Positions 7,161 through 13,152 of a DNA stretch of 13,152 nucleotides are shown piece after piece. The first letter of the stretch is position 1. Every line of letters starts with the position of its first letter. The notes below the pieces were generated by a model. It did not search any database. It was given only the letters and a program-made list of their open reading frames with translations, and was not told the origin of the DNA. A program made the position numbers and the translations under genes. Source of the stretch: RGIG8306 sp964566025 (lineage in GTDB: Bacteria > Bacillota > Clostridia > Lachnospirales > Lachnospiraceae); contig CAZMHF010000038.1 of NCBI GenBank assembly GCA_964566025.1, positions 1 to 13,152 on the forward strand, in the 5' to 3' direction.

Positions 7161-8591
7161 ATGGAAATGATAAAAAACTATGAAATGATTGTTGGGCTTG
7201 AAGTGCATTGCGAGTTAGGAACCAATCAAAAAATCTTTTGCGATTGCGAGACGATATTTGGCAAACAAGCGAATACGCAGTGCTGCCCTGTTTGTATGGG
7301 ATTGCCAGGAACATTGCCTAAATTAAATAAAGACATTGTTGATTATGCAATTCGGGCAGGACTTTCGACAAATTGCAAAATCGCAAACCGATCGAAATTT
7401 GATCGAAAAAATTATTTTTATCCAGATTTGCCAAAGGGGTATCAGATTACCCAATACGATTTGCCATTGTGTGAAGATGGATGGATAGACATTGAAGTGG
7501 AACAAGAACAAAAAAGAATCGGCATCACACGAATTCACATAGAGGAAGATGCGGGGAAAGTTACGTATGATGACAAGGGGAACATGACGATTGATTATAA
7601 TCGTTGTGGTATTGGGTTGATTGAAATTGTATCTGAACCAACAATTAGGAGCGAAAAAGAGGCGATTGCGTATTTGAGGGAGCTGCGAAGCAGATTGCTT
7701 TTTGCAGATGTTTCGGATTGTAAAATGCAAGAAGGATCCTTTCGGTGTGATGTGAATATATCCGTTCGAAAAAGAGGAACAAAAGCATTTGGCATACGAA
7801 GCGAAATAAAAAATCTCAATTCCTTTACATCAATAGAAGGTGCGATTGTATATGAATACAAGCGACAAGTGCAAGAACTCGAAAAGGGAAATATCATTCG
7901 GCAAGAAACAAGACGATATGATGAAAAAAGTGCCACAACTATTGTTATGCGTATAAAAGAAAATGCAGACGACTATCGCTATTTTGCCGAACCGAATTTG
8001 CCACCACTTGATGTGAGCGAAGAAAAAATTGCACAAATAAAACATGAGATGCCTATGTTGGCAAATGAAAAACGAAAGCATTATATCGAAGAGTTGTTGC
8101 TAACGCCGTATGATGCAAGCATTATAACAATGGAAAAGAAATTAGCAGACTATTTTGATGAAGCAGCGAGCAACACCAATTTCCCAAAGGTATTAGCCAA
8201 CTTGATTATTTCAGAAGTGCTGGCGCTTACGGGGCTAGAGGCTCTTGAGTTTCCGATAAAGCCATTGCATGTCGCACAAATTGCGCAAATGCAAGGCGAA
8301 GAAGTGATTAATAGTGGTGTAGCGAAAAAAGTGTTGATGGCATTATGGGAAAATGATGAAGATGCAATGGAGTACGTTAGAAAAAATGCGCTTGCACAAA
8401 TTAGTGATCAAGCGGTTTTAAGTGATATGGTTCAGACGGTGATAAAAGAAGAAGAAAAATCGGTACAAGATTTTCAAAATGGAAAAACGGCAGCCTTAAA
8501 AGCGTTAATGGGAAAAGTAATGGTAAAATCAAACGGAAAAGCGAACCCCAAAATGGTAAAGGATATGTTGCTAGAACAATTGCAACAATAA
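7161..8591 (+). CDS. gatB: Glutamyl-tRNA(Gln)/aspartyl-tRNA(Asn) amidotransferase subunit B
   Basis: GatB binds the mischarged tRNA and carries out the ATP-dependent transamidation with ammonia from GatA. The 476-residue protein is full length. EMIVGLEVHCEL (8-19) opens the cradle domain. A probable zinc knuckle is formed by Cys27, Cys29, Cys42 and Cys45 in CDC...CCPVC. KNYFYPDLPKGYQITQYDLP and HIEEDAGK follow, then the conserved DYNRCGIGLIEIVSEP and EIKNLNSF. The C-terminal helical YqeY-like tail domain (about 325-476) ends KANPKMVKDMLLEQL. The ATG directly follows the gatA TAG with no gap; AAAGG about 9 bases upstream lies inside gatA, so coupled translation is likely. An ATG two codons later is a possible alternative start. 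Confidence 0.96.
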   Translation: MEMIKNYEMIVGLEVHCELGTNQKIFCDCETIFGKQANTQCCPVCMGLPGTLPKLNKDIVDYAIRAGLSTNCKIANRSKFDRKNYFYPDLPKGYQITQYDLPLCEDGWIDIEVEQEQKRIGITRIHIEEDAGKVTYDDKGNMTIDYNRCGIGLIEIVSEPTIRSEKEAIAYLRELRSRLLFADVSDCKMQEGSFRCDVNISVRKRGTKAFGIRSEIKNLNSFTSIEGAIVYEYKRQVQELEKGNIIRQETRRYDEKSATTIVMRIKENADDYRYFAEPNLPPLDVSEEKIAQIKHEMPMLANEKRKHYIEELLLTPYDASIITMEKKLADYFDEAASNTNFPKVLANLIISEVLALTGLEALEFPIKPLHVAQIAQMQGEEVINSGVAKKVLMALWENDEDAMEYVRKNALAQISDQAVLSDMVQTVIKEEEKSVQDFQNGKTAALKALMGKVMVKSNGKANPKMVKDMLLEQLQQ

Positions 8592-8604
8592 AGGAGCAGG
8601 CACT

Positions 8605-9504
8605 ATGACTGAAAAGCAAAAAAGAGAAATGATGAATGAAAAGATAGCTATGCGGGCATCGACAAGAGCCATCATTGAAAATGTAATTTTAGCAGTGATA
8701 AAATTTGTTGCAGGTATTTTGGGACATTCTCTAGCGATGTTATCGGATGCCGTACATTCGCTATCAGATGTGATTAGCACATTTATTGTTATGGCAGGAA
8801 TCAAAATGTCGCGTAAGGAAAACGATAAGGAGCATCCTTATGGGCATGAACGATTGGAATGTGTAGCGGCTATTTTGCTTGCGGTAGTGCTGTTTGCAAC
8901 AGGAATTGGTATTGGCTATAAAGCCATTTCAACGATCCTCGTAACAAAGGCTGACGAAATGGTAAAGCCAGGAATCGTTGCGCTTGTCGCAGCGGTGGTG
9001 TCCATCTTAATTAAAGAAAACATGTATCATTACACAAAAAAAGCGGCAAAACAAATTAATTCAGGAGCTTTAATGGCGGACGCATGGCATCATCGTTCGG
9101 ATGCACTCTCTTCAATTGCCAGCTTGATTGGTATCGCAGGAGCGAGATATGGCATGCCGATTTTGGACAGCATAGCAGGGGTGGTGATTTGCCTATTTAT
9201 CGCAAGGGCAGCGTATTTGATTTTCAAGGATGCCATTAAAAAAATGATGGATTGCGCATGTGATGAAGAAACGGCAAAAAAAATGAGAGACATAATTCTT
9301 GAGCAAGAGGGGGTTGTACGCATTGATGTGCTAAAGACGCGCTTGTTTGGTGACAAAATTTATGTGGATGTTGAAATCAGCGTAGATGGCAAAGTGACTC
9401 TTTATGAAAGTCATGCAATTGCGCATAATGTGCATGATTTATTGGAGGAAAGGTTTGAAGAAATCAAACATTGTATGGTGCATGTAAATTCAGCAGATGT
9501 GTAG
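8605..9504 (+). CDS. Cation diffusion facilitator (CDF) family metal efflux transporter
   Basis: A 299-residue inner-membrane exporter of divalent metal ions, expected to exchange metal for protons. Six hydrophobic segments lie between about 22 and 207. Transport-site residues are His51 and Asp55 in helix 2 (HSLSD) and His162 and Asp166 in helix 5 (HHRSD); this two-His, two-Asp set is typical of zinc (or cadmium) CDFs, whereas manganese CDFs usually have DxxxD. HPYGHER (77-83) is the conserved cytoplasmic loop. The C-terminal domain (about 215-299) is the usual cytosolic dimerisation/metal-sensing fold. The ATG at 8605 has AAGGAG 8 bases upstream, and the gene lies 13 bases after gatB, so it probably shares that transcript without an obvious functional link. 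No metal-responsive regulator or riboswitch is visible. Metal specificity is inference. Confidence 0.9.
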   Translation: MTEKQKREMMNEKIAMRASTRAIIENVILAVIKFVAGILGHSLAMLSDAVHSLSDVISTFIVMAGIKMSRKENDKEHPYGHERLECVAAILLAVVLFATGIGIGYKAISTILVTKADEMVKPGIVALVAAVVSILIKENMYHYTKKAAKQINSGALMADAWHHRSDALSSIASLIGIAGARYGMPILDSIAGVVICLFIARAAYLIFKDAIKKMMDCACDEETAKKMRDIILEQEGVVRIDVLKTRLFGDKIYVDVEISVDGKVTLYESHAIAHNVHDLLEERFEEIKHCMVHVNSADV

Positions 9505-9553
9505 CGAAAACAAATTTGCATAAGAAAGAATACAAAAAAAATACATAGAAGTG

Positions 9554-9582
9554 TGGAAATTCAATTGTATATCATGTATAAT
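9554..9582 (+). promoter_or_regulatory. Promoter of the nrdD operon
   Basis: TGGAAA (9554-9559), a 17-base spacer and a perfect TATAAT (9577-9582) form a good sigma-A promoter in the 200-base gap after the CDF gene. Transcription would start near 9590, leaving a leader of about 115 bases before the nrdD ATG. No convincing pair of NrdR repressor boxes could be seen. Confidence 0.6.
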
Positions 9583-9704
9583 AAATTCAATGTTCGCTTT
9601 TTGGAATTGATCGGAGTGTAGCAAAAAACATAAGCGTGAAATATGCATTATGTGAGACAAATGAAAGAGCAAGACCAACGGCGTCTTGTACGAAAGGGTT
9701 TACT
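9583..9704 (+). promoter_or_regulatory. Leader of the nrdD mRNA with two small hairpins
   Basis: Two short stems can be drawn. ACATAA (9628-9633) pairs with TTATGT (9648-9653). CAAGAC (9670-9675) pairs with GTCTTG (9683-9688) around a 7-base loop. The second stem ends 4 bases before the ribosome binding site GAAAGGG (9692-9698). Neither is followed by a T-run, so they are not terminators. No known riboswitch class was recognised. A regulatory role is only a possibility. Confidence 0.3.
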
Positions 9705-11990
9705 ATGATACAAGGAATTAAAAAACGTGATGGACGCGTGGTTTTATATGACCAGAATAAAATTGCAATTGCTGTTTTGAAAGCGATGGAAGCAGCGCGT
9801 GAAGGAAATGCCAGCGATGCAGCCGTTGTAGCAAACGATGTACAACGAACATTAGAAGAAAAATCACAAACGCATACGCCACAGATTGAGGAGATTCAGG
9901 ATGCAGTAGAGTATCAATTGATGAACCATGGCTTTACTGATTCAGCGAAGGCGTTTATTATTTATCGTTCAAATCGTACATTGGCACGCGAAGCAAATAC
10001 AAGCCTTATGAAAACAATCGACGAATTGACGAAAATAGATGCACGAGTTAGCGATATCAAAAGAGACAATGCCAATGTTGACGGAAATACAGCAATGGGA
10101 AGTATGCTGCAAATCGGTTCAGCAGGCGCGAAGGCCTATAATGAGGCACATTTATTACGACCAGAGCACGCACAGGCATACAAAAATGGCGATATTCATA
10201 TTCATGATTTTGACTTTTATTCATTAACGACAACTTGTCTTCAGATTGATATCGAAAAATTATTTAAGGGTGGTTTTTCGACAGGGCATGGATTTCTTCG
10301 TGAGCCAAATAGTATTCAGAGCTATTCAGCGTTGGCAGCGATTGCGATTCAAGCAAATCAAAATGACCAGCATGGTGGTCAATCCATTCCAAACTTTGAT
10401 TACGGTATGGCAAAGGGCATCAAGAAAACATTCCGAAAAACATTAAAACAAAAGCTAGTAGAGATGCTAGAGGATATGTTCGACATGGTGATGGATGAAG
10501 AGACGATGCAAGACATATTGGTTCGTGCAGAAGCAGTACATGGAGACATTCGTTTATTGGAAAATGAACCACTTGATCAGGCGATTGCGGAAGCGATTGC
10601 AAATGCGCAAAAAGAAGCGATGACAACAGAGGATGCGTTGCGCCTTGTAAAACGAGCAAGAAAACGTGCGGAGGCAAGAACGGATAGAGATACGTATCAA
10701 GCGATGGAAGGATTTGTTCACAACTTAAATACGATGCATTCAAGAGCGGGAGCACAAACTCCATTTTCATCAATCAACTATGGTACAGACACGACACCAG
10801 AAGGCCGAATGGTGATCAAGAACATCTTATTGGCACTTGATGCAGGATTAGGACATGGCGAAACATGTATATTCCCAATTCATATTTTCAAAGTAAAAGA
10901 AGGTGTGAACTACAATGAAGGCGATCCAAATGAGGATCTTTTCAAACTAAGCTGTAAGGTGAGCGCAAAACGACTATTCCCGAATTATGTATTTCTTGAT
11001 TCGTCATTTAATTTGCAATATTACGTAGAGGGTAAACCAGAAACGGAAGTAGCGACAATGGGTTGTCGTACACGTGTTATGGGAAATGTCTACGACAAGA
11101 ATCAACAGATTTCACATTCGAGAGGGAATCTCTCCTTTACGTCGATTAACCTACCACGCCTTGCTATTGAAAGTAAGGGCGACGAAGAACTTTTCTACGA
11201 AAAACTAAAAAATATGATGGATCTTGTGGCGAAACAGCTGTTGGATCGTTTTGAAATTCAAGCGCAAAAGCACGTATATAATTACCCATTTTTAATGGGA
11301 CAAGGTGTGTGGCTAGATTCCGAAAAACTTCGACCATTTGATGAAGTACGTGAAGTGCTAAAGCATGGAACCTTATCGATTGGCTTTATTGGATTGGCAG
11401 AAGCGCTAAAGGCGTTATATGGAAAGCATCATGGAGAGGATGAAGAGGCGCAACAAAAAGGCATCAAGATTTTAAGCTTTATGCGCGATTATTGTGATGG
11501 CATTTCAAAAGAAAGCAATATGAACTTCACCTTGTTGGCAACACCAGCAGAGGGCTTGTCGGGCCGTTTTATCCGTATTGACAAGAAATTGTACGGAAAG
11601 ATAGAAGGTGTTACGGATCGAGAATACTACACAAACAGCTTCCATATTCCAGTATGGTTTCCGATTTCGGCCTATAAGAAAATCGAATTGGAAGCGCCAT
11701 ATCACGCACTTTGCAATGCAGGACACATTAGCTATGTTGAATTAGATGGAGATACGACGAAAAATGTCGAGGCATTCGAAGCGGTTGTTCGCTTTATGCA
11801 CGATGAAAAAATAGGCTATGGCAGCATCAATCATCCAGTTGATCGAGATCCTGTATGTGGCTTTGTAGGAGTAATTAATGATGTTTGCCCACGTTGTGGA
11901 CGAAAAGAAGGCGAAATTCTTTCTGATGAAAGAATTTCGGAACTTAAAAAAATATATCCAGATATGCCTGTGATTCAAGGCATTCAGTAA
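9705..11990 (+). CDS. nrdD: Anaerobic (class III) ribonucleoside-triphosphate reductase, large part lacking the glycyl-radical motif
   Basis: NrdD reduces ribonucleoside triphosphates to deoxyribonucleotides in the cytosol under anaerobic conditions. The 761 residues begin with an ATP-cone (about 1-90, IQGIKKRDGRVVLYD), the allosteric activity site. The ten-stranded barrel follows, with NVDGNTAMGSMLQIGS, HIHDFDFY, Cys178 in TTTCLQID and Cys454 in MGCRTRVMGN, the two likely catalytic cysteines. Near the end comes a zinc-ribbon segment with Cys718, Cys728 and Cys731; Asp715 stands where many relatives have the first Cys. The family normally continues with the radical-bearing RRxxGYL motif, but here a TAA stops the protein at VIQGIQ. 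The motif appears in the next ORF, in the same frame. The ATG at 9705 follows GAAAGGG by 6 bases and starts right at the ATP-cone; an ATG at 9636 would add 23 unrelated residues. The enzyme can work only if the radical motif is supplied in trans or by readthrough. Confidence 0.95.
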   Translation: MIQGIKKRDGRVVLYDQNKIAIAVLKAMEAAREGNASDAAVVANDVQRTLEEKSQTHTPQIEEIQDAVEYQLMNHGFTDSAKAFIIYRSNRTLAREANTSLMKTIDELTKIDARVSDIKRDNANVDGNTAMGSMLQIGSAGAKAYNEAHLLRPEHAQAYKNGDIHIHDFDFYSLTTTCLQIDIEKLFKGGFSTGHGFLREPNSIQSYSALAAIAIQANQNDQHGGQSIPNFDYGMAKGIKKTFRKTLKQKLVEMLEDMFDMVMDEETMQDILVRAEAVHGDIRLLENEPLDQAIAEAIANAQKEAMTTEDALRLVKRARKRAEARTDRDTYQAMEGFVHNLNTMHSRAGAQTPFSSINYGTDTTPEGRMVIKNILLALDAGLGHGETCIFPIHIFKVKEGVNYNEGDPNEDLFKLSCKVSAKRLFPNYVFLDSSFNLQYYVEGKPETEVATMGCRTRVMGNVYDKNQQISHSRGNLSFTSINLPRLAIESKGDEELFYEKLKNMMDLVAKQLLDRFEIQAQKHVYNYPFLMGQGVWLDSEKLRPFDEVREVLKHGTLSIGFIGLAEALKALYGKHHGEDEEAQQKGIKILSFMRDYCDGISKESNMNFTLLATPAEGLSGRFIRIDKKLYGKIEGVTDREYYTNSFHIPVWFPISAYKKIELEAPYHALCNAGHISYVELDGDTTKNVEAFEAVVRFMHDEKIGYGSINHPVDRDPVCGFVGVINDVCPRCGRKEGEILSDERISELKKIYPDMPVIQGIQ

Positions 11991-11994
11991 GGAG
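11988..11994 (+). promoter_or_regulatory. Stop codon overlapping the Shine-Dalgarno of the glycyl-radical ORF
   Basis: TAAGGAG combines the nrdD stop codon (11988-11990) with an AAGGAG ribosome binding site. Five bases (ttaag) separate it from the ATG at 12000. A terminating ribosome would sit directly on the next initiation site, so coupled re-initiation is expected. This arrangement argues that the split is functional rather than a random stop mutation. Confidence 0.7.
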
Positions 11995-11999
11995 TTAAG

Positions 12000-12152
12000 A
12001 TGAGTGAAACAAAGAAACCAGGAGAAGGCGTTGGATTTGAGAGAATTCGCAGAATTACAGGTTATTTAGTTGGTACAATGGACAAATGGAATGATGCAAA
12101 AAAAGCAGAGGAAAGAGACCGTGTGAAACATGGTTTGAAAAACGATGCTTAA
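12000..12152 (+). CDS. Free-standing NrdD glycyl-radical domain (50 residues)
   Basis: This 50-residue ORF carries the C-terminal radical loop of class III ribonucleotide reductase: FERIRRITGYLVGT, then DKWNDAKKAEERDRVKH, which in most Firmicutes is the tail of NrdD itself. Gly21 in RITGYLV is the residue expected to hold the radical made by NrdG. The ORF is in the same frame as nrdD, separated by one TAA and three sense codons. It has its own AAGGAG 5 bases before the ATG and an N-terminus (MSETKKPGEG) that looks like a flexible lead. It overlaps nrdG by 8 bases. It must dock into the NrdD barrel for catalysis, comparable in principle to GrcA (YfiD), the free glycyl-radical protein that repairs pyruvate formate-lyase. 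Alternatives are readthrough of the UAA, giving one chain of about 815 residues, or a sequencing or mutation artefact. The homology is clear; separate function is inference. Confidence 0.9.
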   Translation: MSETKKPGEGVGFERIRRITGYLVGTMDKWNDAKKAEERDRVKHGLKNDA

Positions 12153-12660
12153 TGTAGCGGGGATTGTTGAAGATAGTATTGTGGATGGGCCAGGGATACG
12201 AACGGTTGTCTTTGCGCAAGGGTGTCCACATGGCTGCGTGGGATGTCACAATCCAGAAACGTGGTCTTCTAAAGACAATATCCTTATTGAAGAGGAAATA
12301 CTTTTTGAAATGATTAAAAAAAATCGATTGTGTCGAGGTGTGACATTTTCGGGAGGAGAACCCTTTGCGCAAGCAAAAGGGTTCTTTAAGCTTGCAAAAT
12401 TATTAAAAGAGGCGGGGTATGAAGTGGCATCCTTTTCGGGATATACATTTGAAGAGTTGCAAGACGGAACAGAGGAGCAAAAGGAATTACTACAACAAAT
12501 TGATATATTGATTGATGGGCGCTACGAAGAGAAAGAGCGCACGTTGGAATTGACTTTTCGAGGAAGTAAAAATCAGCGAATCATTGATGTTTTGCGAAGC
12601 CTAGAAGAAGGGCGCGTAATAGAAACAACAAGCAGTCGTTGGGTGGGCGATAGCCGATAA
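12145..12660 (+). CDS. nrdG: Anaerobic ribonucleotide reductase activating protein, radical SAM
   Basis: NrdG uses a 4Fe-4S cluster and S-adenosylmethionine to abstract a hydrogen from the NrdD glycine and so install the glycyl radical. The 171-residue protein shows NVAGIVEDSIVDGPGIRTV, the radical-SAM cluster motif CPHGCVGC (CxxxCxxC), CHNPETW, and the SAM-binding TFSGGEPFAQ. Its length is normal for the family. The ATG at 12145 lies inside the last codons of the glycyl-radical ORF (8-base overlap) with no strong ribosome binding site of its own, so translation is probably coupled. Its substrate here would be the Gly in the separate small protein. Confidence 0.96.
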   Translation: MLNVAGIVEDSIVDGPGIRTVVFAQGCPHGCVGCHNPETWSSKDNILIEEEILFEMIKKNRLCRGVTFSGGEPFAQAKGFFKLAKLLKEAGYEVASFSGYTFEELQDGTEEQKELLQQIDILIDGRYEEKERTLELTFRGSKNQRIIDVLRSLEEGRVIETTSSRWVGDSR

Positions 12661-12723
12661 GAGAATATATTTACAAACAAGATAATCGGAAGAAACTTTT
12701 TGGAAGAAATGTAAAAAAACTGT

Positions 12724-12752
12724 TTGACATGGTAGAAAATGCATGGTATAAT
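12724..12752 (+). promoter_or_regulatory. Near-consensus extended -10 promoter
   Basis: TTGACA (12724-12729), a 17-base spacer and TATAAT (12747-12752) preceded by TGG (12744-12746) match the ideal housekeeping promoter at both boxes and carry the extended -10 element. Transcription would start near 12760, only about 30 bases before the next gene. It should be strong and constitutive unless repressed. Confidence 0.85.
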
Positions 12753-12791
12753 GTAACTTACAAAGGGTTAAGAGGTAAGAATGGAGTAACC

Positions 12792-13152
12792 ATGACAAAT
12801 AGATTAATTATTAAAAAAATCTTCTTTTCAATCTTACTTATAGTAAGTGTCGCGATTATCATGCTCAACACAGATTTTGAAAAAATTGAAGCGCGTTACA
12901 CAGAAGAAATGGCAATAGATGATAAGGTAACAAAAGAAGATATTCAAGCGGTGTTATCGAAAAAAGTGTTTGACGCATTTCAGATTATTCGGGCAAATCC
13001 TGAGACGTATCAGGTGCCAGATGGAGTTGAATTGACAGTGGGGGATAGCTTTTCGATACCAACCATTCAACAAGGAGTTGTGAAAAAATCGGAGGAGGTT
13101 CTCTATTTTCCGATTGTTGCGGACGGAAAGATCATAGCCTTCACGAATTTAA
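12792..13152 (+). CDS. Unrecognised membrane-anchored or secreted protein, 5' part only
   Basis: An open frame of 120 codons runs from ATG at 12792 to the window end without a stop. The first residues (NRLIIKK followed by a hydrophobic stretch to about residue 24) form a signal peptide or membrane anchor with the bulk outside. The following part (about 28-120) is soluble, with the segment VLYFPIVADGKIIAFTNL near the cut. GGAG lies 5 bases before the ATG, and a very strong promoter precedes it. I do not recognise a family from this fragment; the segment loosely recalls the propeptide regions of secreted proteases, but that is not enough for a call. Confidence 0.75.
   Translation, partial: MTNRLIIKKIFFSILLIVSVAIIMLNTDFEKIEARYTEEMAIDDKVTKEDIQAVLSKKVFDAFQIIRANPETYQVPDGVELTVGDSFSIPTIQQGVVKKSEEVLYFPIVADGKIIAFTNL

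Noticed and set aside
9636..9704. Upstream in-frame ATG adding 23 residues to NrdD
   Set aside because: The extra residues do not resemble the family, and GAAAGGG correctly precedes the ATG at 9705, where the ATP-cone begins.
12654..12700. Possible terminator after nrdG (CCGAT at about 12654 pairing with ATCGG at about 12685, then a short T-run)
   Set aside because: The stem is only 5 bp around a loop of about 26 bases and the T-run is displaced, so it is too weak to call.
12781..12789. Tiny ORF ATG GAG TAA just before the last gene
   Set aside because: A two-codon frame arises easily by chance, and its GGAG is more simply the ribosome binding site of the gene at 12792.
1..13152. CRISPR arrays, tRNA or rRNA genes, insertion sequences, prophage genes
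   Set aside because: No spaced direct repeats, cloverleaf-like segments, transposase or integrase motifs were seen by eye in the intergenic stretches, which are all short.

Overview
The window looks like chromosomal DNA of a low-GC, anaerobic member of the Bacillota, most likely a Clostridia/Lachnospiraceae-type bacterium. The evidence is an AT-rich sequence with strong AGGAGG-like ribosome binding sites and sigma-A-type promoters, a class III (strictly anaerobic, glycyl-radical) ribonucleotide reductase with its activase, a GatAB tRNA-dependent amidotransferase, and a secreted mannanase of the kind found in fibre-degrading gut or rumen bacteria. The assignment is inference; there is no rRNA or marker gene to fix the species. 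All genes are on the + strand and coding density is very high, with no gap above 300 bases.

Layout: (1) 1-122, a perfect 21-bp inverted repeat and a promoter. (2) 174-2957, a cytoplasmic GH3 beta-glycosidase with a beta-trefoil-like insert and an extra C-terminal beta-sandwich. (3) 3036-4754, a secreted, membrane-anchored CBM35-GH26 beta-mannanase with its own extended -10 promoter. (4) 4769-9504, a tight run purC - gatA - gatB - cation efflux (CDF) transporter, with gaps of 0 to 14 bases. (5) 9554-12660, a promoter, a leader, and the anaerobic ribonucleotide reductase operon nrdD - separate glycyl-radical peptide - nrdG. (6) 12724-13152, a near-consensus promoter and the start of an unrecognised membrane-anchored or secreted protein cut by the window end.

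How the genes work together: GH26 would cut mannan or glucomannan at the cell surface and GH3 could finish imported oligosaccharides inside; no transporter is present here. GatA and GatB convert mischarged Glu-tRNA(Gln)/Asp-tRNA(Asn) into the correct aminoacyl-tRNAs. NrdG makes the glycyl radical that NrdD needs to reduce ribonucleotides to deoxyribonucleotides.

Two things stand out. First, the large NrdD protein ends after its zinc-ribbon segment and lacks the glycyl-radical motif. That motif (RRITGYLVGT) is encoded as a separate 50-residue ORF at 12000-12152, too short for most gene callers, with its own Shine-Dalgarno sequence overlapping the nrdD stop codon. This looks like a split class III reductase with a free-standing radical domain. 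Second, no separate gatC lies upstream of gatA, where it usually sits. Instead PurC carries an extra C-terminal tail of about 38 residues that resembles the N-terminal helical part of GatC, suggesting a PurC-GatC fusion.
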